From assembly GCA_002686085.1 (NCBI GenBank), contig NZAC01000007.1, positions 59,704-102,217 on the forward strand: 42,514 nucleotides of DNA. Reading direction: 5' to 3'. The notes under the pieces are model-generated. The model saw nothing but the letters and a program-made list of their open reading frames with translations. It made no database searches and had not been told where the DNA came from. The stretch is from Roseibacillus sp. (lineage in GTDB: Bacteria > Verrucomicrobiota > Verrucomicrobiia > Verrucomicrobiales > Akkermansiaceae). The translations under genes were made by a program, and so were the position numbers. Positions 25,104 to 32,695 of this stretch are shown piece by piece (positions within the stretch are counted from its first letter, which is position 1; every line of letters starts with the position of its first letter).

Positions 25104-26018
25104 ATGGATTTAAGGGTAGGAGTAGCAGGTGCGGGTGCTATGGGCCGCAACCATGCAAGAATCTACAAATTGCTCGACGGAGTGCATCTGGAGGGGGTTT
25201 ACGATGTTGACTACGATCGCGCCGAGGCTGTGACGGCCGAGTTCGGCGGCAAAGCGGTAAGCTCTCTTGAGGCTCTCTCGGAGTGCTGCGAAGCAGTCAG
25301 CGTCACGGTTCCAACGGACAGACATGCTGCGATAGGCGGGCAACTTCTGCGGCAGGGGACCCATATTCTCGTGGAGAAGCCGATCGCATCCAGTGAGGAG
25401 GAGGCCGAAAAACTCGTTCAGCTTGCTGTGACTACAGGTAAAGTGCTGCAGGTAGGCCACGTAGAGCGCTTTAATCCTGTGCTCAGACATCTGGAGCGCA
25501 GGCTGGATCGCCCAAAATTTATTGAAGCCCACCGGCTTTCCCCTTTCCCAAATAGGAGTCTGGATATTGGAGTGGTGTTGGATCTTATGATCCATGACCT
25601 CGAGATCATCCTTCACCTTGTGGCCTCTCCCCTTGTTCACATCGATGCGGTTGGAGTTCCAGTGCTCACAAGTCATGAAGATATCGCCAACGCACGGTTA
25701 CGCTTTGAGAATGGTTGCGTCGCTAACGTGACGGCCAGTCGGATCAGCCCGGATCGAATGCGCAAGATTCGGGTATTTCAGGAAAACTGTTACCTGTCTC
25801 TCGACTATCAGGAGCAGAACGGGAAGGTTTTCTGGACGGAATCTGGAGACATCCAGACGGCAGAGGTCAAAGTCGACCGCTCAGAGCCATTGATGGCCGA
25901 GTTAAGTGCTTTTGTCGATGCGGTGCGAGGGCACGAAGGACCGGTAGTGACTGGGTCTCAAGGTGCGGCAGCCCTGGAGACGGCCTTGCGGATTACGCGT
26001 ATAATCCATGACGGGTAG
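25104..26018 (+). CDS. Gfo/Idh/MocA-family NAD(P)-dependent oxidoreductase
   Basis: 304-residue soluble sugar or sugar-nucleotide dehydrogenase. The dinucleotide-binding GAGAMGRNH is at 9-17. The EKPIAS motif at 91-96 carries the conserved catalytic Lys92. HVERFNPVLRHLE and DLMIHDLEIILHL (His-Asp) complete the active site. The RFNP and IHDL motifs remind me of the UDP-GlcNAc 3-dehydrogenase group used for modified lipid A, but no lpx or aminotransferase gene is next to it, so that assignment is weak. It is divergent from the toroid gene and convergent with the unknown gene ending at 26100. Confidence 0.85.
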   Translation: MDLRVGVAGAGAMGRNHARIYKLLDGVHLEGVYDVDYDRAEAVTAEFGGKAVSSLEALSECCEAVSVTVPTDRHAAIGGQLLRQGTHILVEKPIASSEEEAEKLVQLAVTTGKVLQVGHVERFNPVLRHLERRLDRPKFIEAHRLSPFPNRSLDIGVVLDLMIHDLEIILHLVASPLVHIDAVGVPVLTSHEDIANARLRFENGCVANVTASRISPDRMRKIRVFQENCYLSLDYQEQNGKVFWTESGDIQTAEVKVDRSEPLMAELSAFVDAVRGHEGPVVTGSQGAAALETALRITRIIHDG

Positions 26019-26099
26019 TCAGCGGGTTCGGAGCAGTTTGGAGTGGATTCTGCACACCTAGCGGCCAGATGGCACTTCAAGCTCTTTGGGGAGGATATT

Positions 26100-26963
26100 T
26101 TAGCCGTCGTCAGGCAAAGGCTGATCGAAGGGGCAAGCCTCGGGGGCTGCAGGTTCCTCTTCGGAGCGGGAGTCCGCGGGGGAAAGGGGTTGAGAATTTA
26201 CGTCGGAGTTCTCGGAGGATTCGGCAGAAGCTCCAGTCTCGGGGGCAGCTACAGGTTCCGAGGACGAGTTGAAGGATTCGTAGTATTGATTCAGGCGATC
26301 GCCCGTATCCCGTTCGATAATGCGCGCATCATAGAGAGCTCTTACTAATTCCTTTGCCTGACTAATCTGCATATCCGTGGGATTATCGGACTCGCCGAGG
26401 TTGGGAGGTGATATAATCATGTTGGGGATAATTCTTTCCGCTCCGGGGGATACACTCGGATTGAGAATAAATCGTATCGCAGCCTTCGAGTTCGAGTCAG
26501 GTCCCTTCTTGATGATCGGAGTTCTTCCCGCCATGAGAATCCGAAGGTTTTCGCTGTCAGAGAAGATGCCGAGGGTGCGGCAATGCCGGTAGTTTCGAAG
26601 GAGTCCTTTGCCGATCACCTCGGCCTGCGGATCGGGTGATGGGTTGCTTCCCGATCCCACATCTCCAAAAAGAGCCCCTTCGTCAGAGCCATGAAAGACT
26701 TCCCGGAGGATTTCGCTGGGTTCTTTGTTGAGGTCGGCCTTCGTCCTGTGGAGAAGCGCCATCGATTTGAAAAGTGAGGATGTAGCATCTGCCTCATAGG
26801 CCGACTCGAAGGAAGTGGTGGGGTGGGTGAGATCCCGTAATTCGCTGACGATCTGCTTCTCCAGCTTATGCTTGTTCCACGCCTTCAAACCAACGACTGC
26901 TATTGCCACCACAATAGCTCCGGTCACGATGTGACGAATAAGATCACCGGGTGAAATTCCCAT
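26100..26963 (-). CDS. Hypothetical membrane-anchored protein
   Basis: 287 residues, no family recognised. One N-terminal hydrophobic helix at about 9-28 (RHIVTGAIVVAIAVVGLKAW) is followed by a basic stretch and a long soluble part. The last about 60 residues are low-complexity and rich in Glu, Ser, Ala and Pro. A segment near 135-152 (SENLRILMAGRTPIIKKGP) shares ENxRIxx and AGRTP with the end of the neighbouring upstream protein. The gap to that gene is 65 bases on the same strand, so they are probably one transcription unit. Start at the ATG 26963 has no clear Shine-Dalgarno. Confidence 0.6.
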   Translation of the reverse strand: MGISPGDLIRHIVTGAIVVAIAVVGLKAWNKHKLEKQIVSELRDLTHPTTSFESAYEADATSSLFKSMALLHRTKADLNKEPSEILREVFHGSDEGALFGDVGSGSNPSPDPQAEVIGKGLLRNYRHCRTLGIFSDSENLRILMAGRTPIIKKGPDSNSKAAIRFILNPSVSPGAERIIPNMIISPPNLGESDNPTDMQISQAKELVRALYDARIIERDTGDRLNQYYESFNSSSEPVAAPETGASAESSENSDVNSQPLSPADSRSEEEPAAPEACPFDQPLPDDG

Positions 26964-27028
26964 GAAGAAAGACTAGGGTTGGTTCAGCTCCGAGGCAAGG
27001 ATCCAGAGTTGCTATCGACAAGTGAGCC

Positions 27029-27517
27029 TTATGCGGGTCCAGGTGTTCTTCCTGCGATGAGCAGATCGCGAATCCTGCGATTTTCGTCTGCTTCAAATCG
27101 GTAGTCAGGAAGCCGTTTTTGAAGCGTCTCGAGATGGTCTCTCAAGGGAGAAAACCCGTCATCTTCACCATGTTGAGAGGCCGTGAACGCTAGGATTTGA
27201 ACCCCCTCATGGAATAGTCGGCGTGCTTCGTCTGGGCGCCCTGCCAGCAAACTCAGATCCGCAGCTTCACAAAGCCAAGCTCCCGCCGAGATCAGTTGAG
27301 GAAGTCTGGCAGTTCCGGGATGATAGAGTAGGGCGACTAATTTCTGAGCTTCGGTATCAATGAGTGTTTGCAGAGGGATTCCGGTAAGTAACTCACAATG
27401 TTCTTCGAGAAATTGCTGCAGGTCAGAAATAATATCTGGCTTTTTCAATCCAGCAGCTCGCAGGCAGAATTCTACCGTGCGTTCAATTTCACGGAGAATG
27501 TAATCTTGTCTTAGCAC
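27029..27517 (-). CDS. Hypothetical helical protein (DUF6483-like start)
   Basis: 162 residues, soluble and predicted almost entirely helical. The start MLRQDYILREIERTVEF resembles the N-terminus of small proteins annotated as DUF6483, but I cannot confirm membership. TPR-like spacing is suggested in the middle (LCEAADLSLLAGRPDEARRLFHEG). The C-terminus, ADENRRIRDLLIAGRTPGPA, shares the ENxRI...AGRTP pattern with the next gene downstream. It is the first gene of a likely two-gene unit, divergent from the cyanophycinase-like gene. Function unknown. Confidence 0.6.
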   Translation of the reverse strand: MLRQDYILREIERTVEFCLRAAGLKKPDIISDLQQFLEEHCELLTGIPLQTLIDTEAQKLVALLYHPGTARLPQLISAGAWLCEAADLSLLAGRPDEARRLFHEGVQILAFTASQHGEDDGFSPLRDHLETLQKRLPDYRFEADENRRIRDLLIAGRTPGPA

Positions 27518-27799
27518 GGGAGGTTGCGGGTGCGCTCGTAATTGGAGTGAGAGTCACTCATGCCAGATTCTCGTCATTGAGATCGCCGATCAGGTCGTTA
27601 TACATTCACAAATTGATGCTAGACGCTCTGTTGGTCAAGGGCTCCAGTGTTTGGGCGTCCTCGGAAGGGTCCTGTAAAGGGGCAAAGGGGTGAGAAATGG
27701 GGTTATTGGTGGTGGAAATCCGTCTGAAGAGAGGCCTGCTGGAGAGACTCCATCGCTTGTCACTTGTAATGGTCCGGGAACCCGAGATCTTGTTCGGGT
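27518..27799. other. Divergent intergenic region, no gene seen
   Basis: A 282-base gap between the DUF6483-like gene (minus) and the cyanophycinase-like gene (plus). Short open frames on both strands have no supported start or family and are not called. I see no convincing promoter hexamers, no terminator and no RNA gene. It must hold promoters for both flanking genes. Confidence 0.4.
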
Positions 27800-28693
27800 A
27801 TGAGACGTCAACTTCAAGCCATTATAGCGCCTCTCTTGGTTATGGCGCCGCTCTGTACTCAAGGCGCTCCAGAGGTGGGGCCGCCTAAAGGAAGCCTAGT
27901 GATCATGGGTGGAGGAGGGCGGGAGATGGCGAACATTTTCAGGAAATTTGTGAGTCTTGCTGGAGGGGCAGAGGCGCGAATCGTGATAATCCCCACTGCG
28001 GCCTCCAGCGCGCCGGGATATAACTACGAGCGCTCCTGGGCCGCGAGTCTCGCCCGGGAAAAGATGGGAGTAGCGGAAGTCACCGTTCTTCACACTCATG
28101 ATCGATCCGTTGCAGACAGCGCAGAGTTCGTAAAGCCGGTTAAGGCAGCTACCGGAATCTGGTTTGGGGGAGGAAGGCAATGGCGGCTTACCAAGGCCTA
28201 CGGTGGAACCCGGGCCGAGACAGAATTCCATAAGGTGTTGAGTCGTGGAGGGGTGATTGGGGGATCGTCCGCCGGAGCGACGATTCAAGGGTCTTTTTTG
28301 GCCAGAGGCGATACCAGCGGAAATACGATTATGATTGGCGATGTGCAGCGTGGATTTGGATTTTTACGTCATACCGCGATTGATCAGCATTTGATCGCGA
28401 GAGGGCGCGAGCGGGATCTCATCAAGGTTCTGGAAGATCCGGAAAAGAAGATGCGCAAGGAGTTTGACCGTGCAGCAATGCTGGGGATCGGCATCGACGA
28501 AGATGTAGCGATCGTTGTCAGAGGCGATTATTTTGAGGTGATCGGGAAAGAGGGTGGGGAAGTTCTCGTCTATGATCCGCGAAAATGGGTCGCAAAGACC
28601 TCCGAAGAGGAAAAGTGGGAACGAATTCGAACTGGAGGAGCCTTTGACCTTAAAAGCCGAAAGATCATCGAGAGAAGAGGAGCCGGCCTCTAA
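27800..28693 (+). CDS. Exported cyanophycinase-like peptidase (S51 family)
   Basis: 297-residue serine peptidase of the S51 family, which includes cyanophycinase (releases Asp-Arg dipeptides from cyanophycin) and dipeptidase E. The nucleophile is Ser157 in GGSSAGA (154-160). Other family motifs are IVIIPTAAS, the WFGGGRQWRL loop (usually GGDQ) and AIDQHLIARGRERDL. An N-terminal hydrophobic stretch ending in CTQGAP (about residue 23) looks like a signal peptide, so the enzyme probably acts outside the cytoplasm. Substrate cannot be fixed; cyanophycin synthetase is not in the window. It starts with an ATG at 27800 with poor Shine-Dalgarno. Confidence 0.85.
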   Translation: MRRQLQAIIAPLLVMAPLCTQGAPEVGPPKGSLVIMGGGGREMANIFRKFVSLAGGAEARIVIIPTAASSAPGYNYERSWAASLAREKMGVAEVTVLHTHDRSVADSAEFVKPVKAATGIWFGGGRQWRLTKAYGGTRAETEFHKVLSRGGVIGGSSAGATIQGSFLARGDTSGNTIMIGDVQRGFGFLRHTAIDQHLIARGRERDLIKVLEDPEKKMRKEFDRAAMLGIGIDEDVAIVVRGDYFEVIGKEGGEVLVYDPRKWVAKTSEEEKWERIRTGGAFDLKSRKIIERRGAGL

Positions 28694-28830
28694 AGATTTT
28701 CCGCAACCGTTGCCCGGATGTTCCATGCAATGAACTGCTTGTCTTTAATCACAGGAAAGATACTAGGCTGCTGTGGCCCGAATACTCGGGGCGATCTTCC
28801 ATCCCGGCGAGAATTTCCGGGAAGAGGCAT

Positions 28831-29265
28831 ATGATTGATTGGTTAAAAGAGCACGAGGCAGCTCTCACTCTGCTCGGGCTGTTTTCTGCAGGCTCGGTCA
28901 TCTTGGCTGTTTTTCTAACCCCGTGGGCGCTGTCGTTGATCAGTGCAGAGTATTTTCTTCCTGATCAGAGGAAGTGTTCCCCTCCGGGATTGTCATTTGG
29001 CAGGTGGTTGATTCTGGGGCTGAGAAATCTACTCGGGGTTGCTCTTGTTCTTGTGGGAGTGGTGCTTCTCGCTTTGCCGGGTCAGGGGTTACTCACAATT
29101 TTTGCAGGCTTGCTCCTGATGAGTTTTCCGGGGAAAAGGTCTCTCGAACTACGGTTGGTTCGCCTGCCTTTTGTTCTGAAATCCGTAAACTGGGTGCGAG
29201 CAAGACGAGGGAGGGCTCCGTTACAGCTTCCGCGTGTTCAAACGCCCCGTAGAGACATTGAGTAA
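28831..29265 (+). CDS. PGPGW-type small membrane protein
   Basis: 144 residues with two or three membrane helices. The segment LLALPGQGLLTIFAGLLL matches the pattern of the putative transmembrane PGPGW family (LPGPGlltl.aGl), although the W is absent and one Pro is Gln. A further helix near the N-terminus (ALTLLGLFSAGSVILAVFL) and a basic C-terminal tail (RARRGRAPLQLPRVQTPRR) are seen. GGGAAGAGG precedes the ATG. The following esterase frame overlaps its 3' end by up to 32 bases, implying translational coupling. Function of this family is unknown. Confidence 0.75.
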   Translation: MIDWLKEHEAALTLLGLFSAGSVILAVFLTPWALSLISAEYFLPDQRKCSPPGLSFGRWLILGLRNLLGVALVLVGVVLLALPGQGLLTIFAGLLLMSFPGKRSLELRLVRLPFVLKSVNWVRARRGRAPLQLPRVQTPRRDIE

Positions 29266-30049
29266 ATTCCATACAATACAGGTCAGTATACCCCGTTTTG
29301 AGCAGGACGGGCTGAGGTATGTAACGGTAAAGAGCAATGCACTGGGGCAGCGCGCGGACCTTTCGCTTTTTCTTCCGGACGTGGTGGAGCGCAATCTGCC
29401 TCTCGTGATTTTGTTGCATGGGATCTATAGTTCCCATTGGGGGTGGTCTTACTGCGCCGGGGCTCATCGGACTGCTGCGCGACTGATCGCGGAAGGAGAA
29501 ATTCCGCCCTTGGTGCTTGCGATGCCAAGCGATGGTCTATGGGGAGATGGTTCTGGTTATTTTTCCCATCACGGGAAGGACTTCGATCGTTGGATAGTAG
29601 ACGAAGTCCCTGCTGCGGCCAGGGAGGCGGGTGCGCCTGTCTCTGATTCATCACCGTGCTTTATCGCGGGGCTTAGCATGGGGGGATTCGGAGCTCTGAG
29701 TCTGGGGGCCCGGTTTGGAGGCAAGTTTCAGGCAATCTCCGCCCACTCTTCGGTGACAGACCTTCGCGAGCTGGATAAGGTCGTGGAGGAGTCTTTGGTT
29801 TCTGAGCTCTGTCGAGGGGAGGATGTAGAGGTATTACAAATGATTCTTAAGCATCGAGAAACGCTGCCTCCAACTCGCTTCGATTGCGGCCTTGATGATC
29901 GTCTCCTGGGCGCCAACCGGGAGCTACATCGTTCCTTGGAGAAGGAGGGTATAGAGCATGTTTATGAGGAGTTTTCTGGTGGGCACGAATGGTCTTACTG
30001 GGAGCGGCACTTGGTGGATACTCTGCGTTTCTTCGCTGAGCATGTTTGA
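29234..30049 (+). CDS. Alpha/beta-hydrolase esterase (esterase D type)
   Basis: 271 residues with the fold and motifs of the Esterase D/S-formylglutathione hydrolase superfamily. The nucleophile elbow is GLSMGG with Ser148. The oxyanion region is VILLHGIYSSHWGW. A catalytic Asp is likely in FDCGLDD and His in SGGHEWSYW. No signal peptide is seen, so it is probably cytoplasmic. Natural substrate is unknown. The GTG at 29234 is the longest start; a TTG at 29258, in ATTGAGTAA at the stop of the PGPGW gene, is an attractive coupled alternative that removes eight residues. Confidence 0.8.
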   Translation: MFKRPVETLSKFHTIQVSIPRFEQDGLRYVTVKSNALGQRADLSLFLPDVVERNLPLVILLHGIYSSHWGWSYCAGAHRTAARLIAEGEIPPLVLAMPSDGLWGDGSGYFSHHGKDFDRWIVDEVPAAAREAGAPVSDSSPCFIAGLSMGGFGALSLGARFGGKFQAISAHSSVTDLRELDKVVEESLVSELCRGEDVEVLQMILKHRETLPPTRFDCGLDDRLLGANRELHRSLEKEGIEHVYEEFSGGHEWSYWERHLVDTLRFFAEHV

Positions 30050-30149
30050 TAGTCCGGCTCTGGTGGGCCGCAAAAGAGGTCGTTTCGAAAGAGCGCTTGT
30101 GCAGCTACGGCTTGCCATGCCCGTTAGATCTCCTTAGAAGCCCCTCCCC

Positions 30150-30635
30150 ATGACTAACGATTCATTGCTCAAAATTCTTCGGCGCAATGGCCGTTCCTCC
30201 AGCGCGGATCTGGCCGAACGTGCCTCATTATCCGAGGAGGCAGTAGAGACGCAGATCTCCGCATGGGAAGCAGATGGAACCGTGCTCGGATATCAGGCTG
30301 TGGTTGATCAGGCTCGAACTGGGCATGCCGCAGTGGTTGGAATTATCGAGGTGAAGCTCACTCCGGAGAGAGAGGGCGGATTTGACAGACTCGCCACTCG
30401 TATTGCCAAGTTCGATCAGGTGCTGAGCTGTTACCTGATGAGCGGTGCCTATGATCTGCTGCTAGTGTTGGAGGGGCAGGATCTCATGGAAGTTGCGAGG
30501 TTTGTCTCAGAGAAGCTGAGCACGATGGAAGGAGTGCTCTCGACTGCTACTCATTTCAGGCTGAAAACCTATAAGGAGAATGGTTTCGCCTTTGCGGGCG
30601 ATGAAGATCCAGAGCGGCTGCCTGTGGCACCCTAG
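30150..30635 (+). CDS. Lrp/AsnC-family transcriptional regulator
   Basis: 161 residues. The N-terminal helix-turn-helix covers about 3-45 (LLKILRRNGRSSSADLAERASLSEEAVETQI), followed by the GYQAVVD linker and a RAM ligand-binding domain at about 65-145 with the typical VLSCYLMSGAYDLLLVLEG core. The family senses amino acids and often controls an adjacent metabolic gene. The aminotransferase starts 5 bases downstream on the same strand, so the pair is probably an operon in which the regulator controls amino-acid transamination. The ATG has no clear Shine-Dalgarno. Effector unknown. Confidence 0.85.
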   Translation: MTNDSLLKILRRNGRSSSADLAERASLSEEAVETQISAWEADGTVLGYQAVVDQARTGHAAVVGIIEVKLTPEREGGFDRLATRIAKFDQVLSCYLMSGAYDLLLVLEGQDLMEVARFVSEKLSTMEGVLSTATHFRLKTYKENGFAFAGDEDPERLPVAP

Positions 30636-30640
30636 CGAGA

Positions 30641-31816
30641 ATGGATTATCTTTCGAAAATATCGAGGCAGGTGGCCGCCGTGCCGCGGTCTGGGATACGA
30701 GATTTCTTCGAACTCGTGCAGGGGCGCGAGGACGTGATTTCCCTGGGGGTCGGTGAGCCGGATTACTCGGCTCCTTGGCATATCCGGGAAGCCGCAATCT
30801 ACTCCCTGGAGCGAGGTAATACATCTTACACCTCCAATCTCGGGCTGATGTCCCTGAGACGAAAGATCGCAGGCTATGTGGGCGATTTTTTTGATGTCCA
30901 GTATGATCCCTCCTCCGAGATTCTGGTGACGGTAGGTGTCTCGGAAGCTCTCGATCTTGCCCTGAGAGCCCTACTTAATCCAGGGGACGAAGTGCTCTAT
31001 CACGAGCCGTGTTACGTGAGTTACATGCCGGGAGTATTGCTCGCCCATGGTGTGCCTGTCGCGGTGCCGACGAGCAGGGAAGACGATTTCGCATTAAAGC
31101 CGGAAGCGCTCGCGGAAGCGCTCACGCCGAACTCACGGGTTCTGATGTTGAACTTTCCTACAAATCCTACTGGAGGAGTGGTGAGTCAGGAGGATTTGGA
31201 AGGGATTGCAAGACTTTGTATTGAACGCGATCTGATCGTTATTACCGACGAGATCTACAGTGAGCTGCGGTATGATGACAATTGCCACCAATCGATTGCG
31301 GCTCTCCCCGGGATGCGGGAGAGGACCATTCTCCTGCATGGGTTTTCGAAGGCATTTGCAATGACCGGGTTTCGGCTGGGGTATGCCTGTGCTCCAGAGC
31401 CGTTGACTGAGGCGATGATGAAGATTCATCAGTACTCGATGCTATGTGCGCCGATTACGAGTCAGGTTGCCGCTCTTGAAGCGCTTGAGAATGGAGCCTC
31501 TACGGTCGAGAGAATGCGGGCAAGTTATCATAAGAGGAGGGATTTTGTCGTGAGGCGGCTTAATGAAATCGGGCTGGAGTGCTTCTCTCCCGGGGGAGCC
31601 TTTTATGTGTTCCCTGATATTAGAAGGTTGGGGATTAGTAGTCAGGATTTCGCTATGGGGTTGCTCGAGGCTGAGAATGTGGCGGCCGTCCCGGGCGACG
31701 CATTTGGGTCCAGTGGGGAGGGGTTTCTTCGCTGCTGCTATGCCACCGCGTTTGATCAGCTTAGGGAAGCGTTGGATCGCATAGAACGTTTCGTCGACAC
31801 CTTAGTAAGTCCATGA
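30641..31816 (+). CDS. PLP-dependent class I/II aminotransferase
   Basis: 391-residue fold-type I aminotransferase of the aspartate/aromatic group. The PLP-binding Lys237 is in HGFSKAFAMTGFRLGY. Asn174 is in NFPTNPTGG, Asp203 in TDEIYSEL, and a carboxylate-binding Arg in the C-terminal FLRCCYAT. Those residues and length are typical of AraT/PatA-type enzymes, but the amino-donor specificity cannot be read from sequence. It follows the Lrp-type regulator by 5 bases and overlaps the CPBP protease gene by 4 bases in ATGA, so all three are translated together. Confidence 0.9.
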   Translation: MDYLSKISRQVAAVPRSGIRDFFELVQGREDVISLGVGEPDYSAPWHIREAAIYSLERGNTSYTSNLGLMSLRRKIAGYVGDFFDVQYDPSSEILVTVGVSEALDLALRALLNPGDEVLYHEPCYVSYMPGVLLAHGVPVAVPTSREDDFALKPEALAEALTPNSRVLMLNFPTNPTGGVVSQEDLEGIARLCIERDLIVITDEIYSELRYDDNCHQSIAALPGMRERTILLHGFSKAFAMTGFRLGYACAPEPLTEAMMKIHQYSMLCAPITSQVAALEALENGASTVERMRASYHKRRDFVVRRLNEIGLECFSPGGAFYVFPDIRRLGISSQDFAMGLLEAENVAAVPGDAFGSSGEGFLRCCYATAFDQLREALDRIERFVDTLVSP

Positions 31817-32583
31817 GCCTTTCAAGGTTCAGGCAGGATCGCACGCTGGCTCACGTCGTGCCGCTGGTGGCCTTCATGCTGGTTGGCGGAGGGTTGACAG
31901 CTATCACAGGTTCGCTAGATGGTCTGTTTCGTGATCATGTGTATCTGTCATGGTGGCGGCGTTTTCCGGAGCACTGGATTTATCCCTTCCAGACACTTCT
32001 GGCCGGAGTTCTTCTGGTTTTTTGGTGGCGTCACTATGAATTGCGCTGGGAGCCGCGAAAATTCCTTCTTGGAGCGTTGCTTGGTGTAGTCGGGATCGGT
32101 CTCTGGATTCTCCCCACGCAACTGTATGACTGGTGGGGAATGAAAGAAGCGGAGCCCGGCGGGTGGAAACAGGCTTTGGGAATTCTTCCACGGAGGGAAG
32201 GGTTCGACCCCAGCATATTTGAAAGTCCTGCAGCATGGTGGACTGCAACGATTTTCCGGATGTTGCGGGCGGTAATCGTAGTTTCCCTGGTAGAGGAATT
32301 GTTGTGGAGAGGGTTTCTAATGCGATTTCTGCTTAATCCGGATGGAGATTACTGGGCGAAGCCCTTTGGGGTTGCATCATGGAGAAGCTACCTCGTGGTG
32401 ACAGTCCTTGTTGTGTTTATTCATGGACCGGCTGACTGGGCAGCAGCCTTTGTGTGGGGGAACTTGATGTATGGGTGTGCCGTGTGGACAAGAAGTCTTG
32501 GTGCCTGTGTGGTGATGCACGCGGTGGCGAATTTTCTTCTTGGATGGTATGCCCTCTCGTTTGGCAAGTATGGTCTCTGGTAG
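31813..32583 (+). CDS. CPBP-family intramembrane metalloprotease (CAAX protease-like)
   Basis: 256 residues with about six to eight membrane helices. The CPBP motifs are complete: EEL-LWRGFL with Glu161, Glu162 and Arg166; His204 in VFIHGPADWAAA; and HAVAN with His236 and Asn240. It should be an active glutamic/metallo-type intramembrane protease. It resembles the CAAX protease-like proteins associated with PEP-CTERM sorting, but no exosortase or PEP-CTERM substrate is in this window, so that is a guess. It is co-translated with the aminotransferase through ATGA. A GGGGG/CCCCC hairpin without T-run follows its stop. Confidence 0.85.
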   Translation: MSLSRFRQDRTLAHVVPLVAFMLVGGGLTAITGSLDGLFRDHVYLSWWRRFPEHWIYPFQTLLAGVLLVFWWRHYELRWEPRKFLLGALLGVVGIGLWILPTQLYDWWGMKEAEPGGWKQALGILPRREGFDPSIFESPAAWWTATIFRMLRAVIVVSLVEELLWRGFLMRFLLNPDGDYWAKPFGVASWRSYLVVTVLVVFIHGPADWAAAFVWGNLMYGCAVWTRSLGACVVMHAVANFLLGWYALSFGKYGLW

Positions 32584-32695
32584 GGGGTAGCCCCCATGCC
32601 GGGTGACGCCAACGGTAAATCGCGGTTTTCAAGTCCCCCCAGCGGTGCCATATTAGAGCACCCGTCATTGAAGCAATCAAAGAGCGGCACTATAG

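Noticed and set aside
27635-27888. Short open frames between the DUF6483-like and cyanophycinase-like genes
   Set aside because: No recognisable protein pattern or start support, and they overlap the coding start of the next gene.
32583-32595. GGGGGTAGCCCCC hairpin after the CPBP protease gene as terminator
   Set aside because: A 3-base loop and no T-run; termination by this element is not supported.
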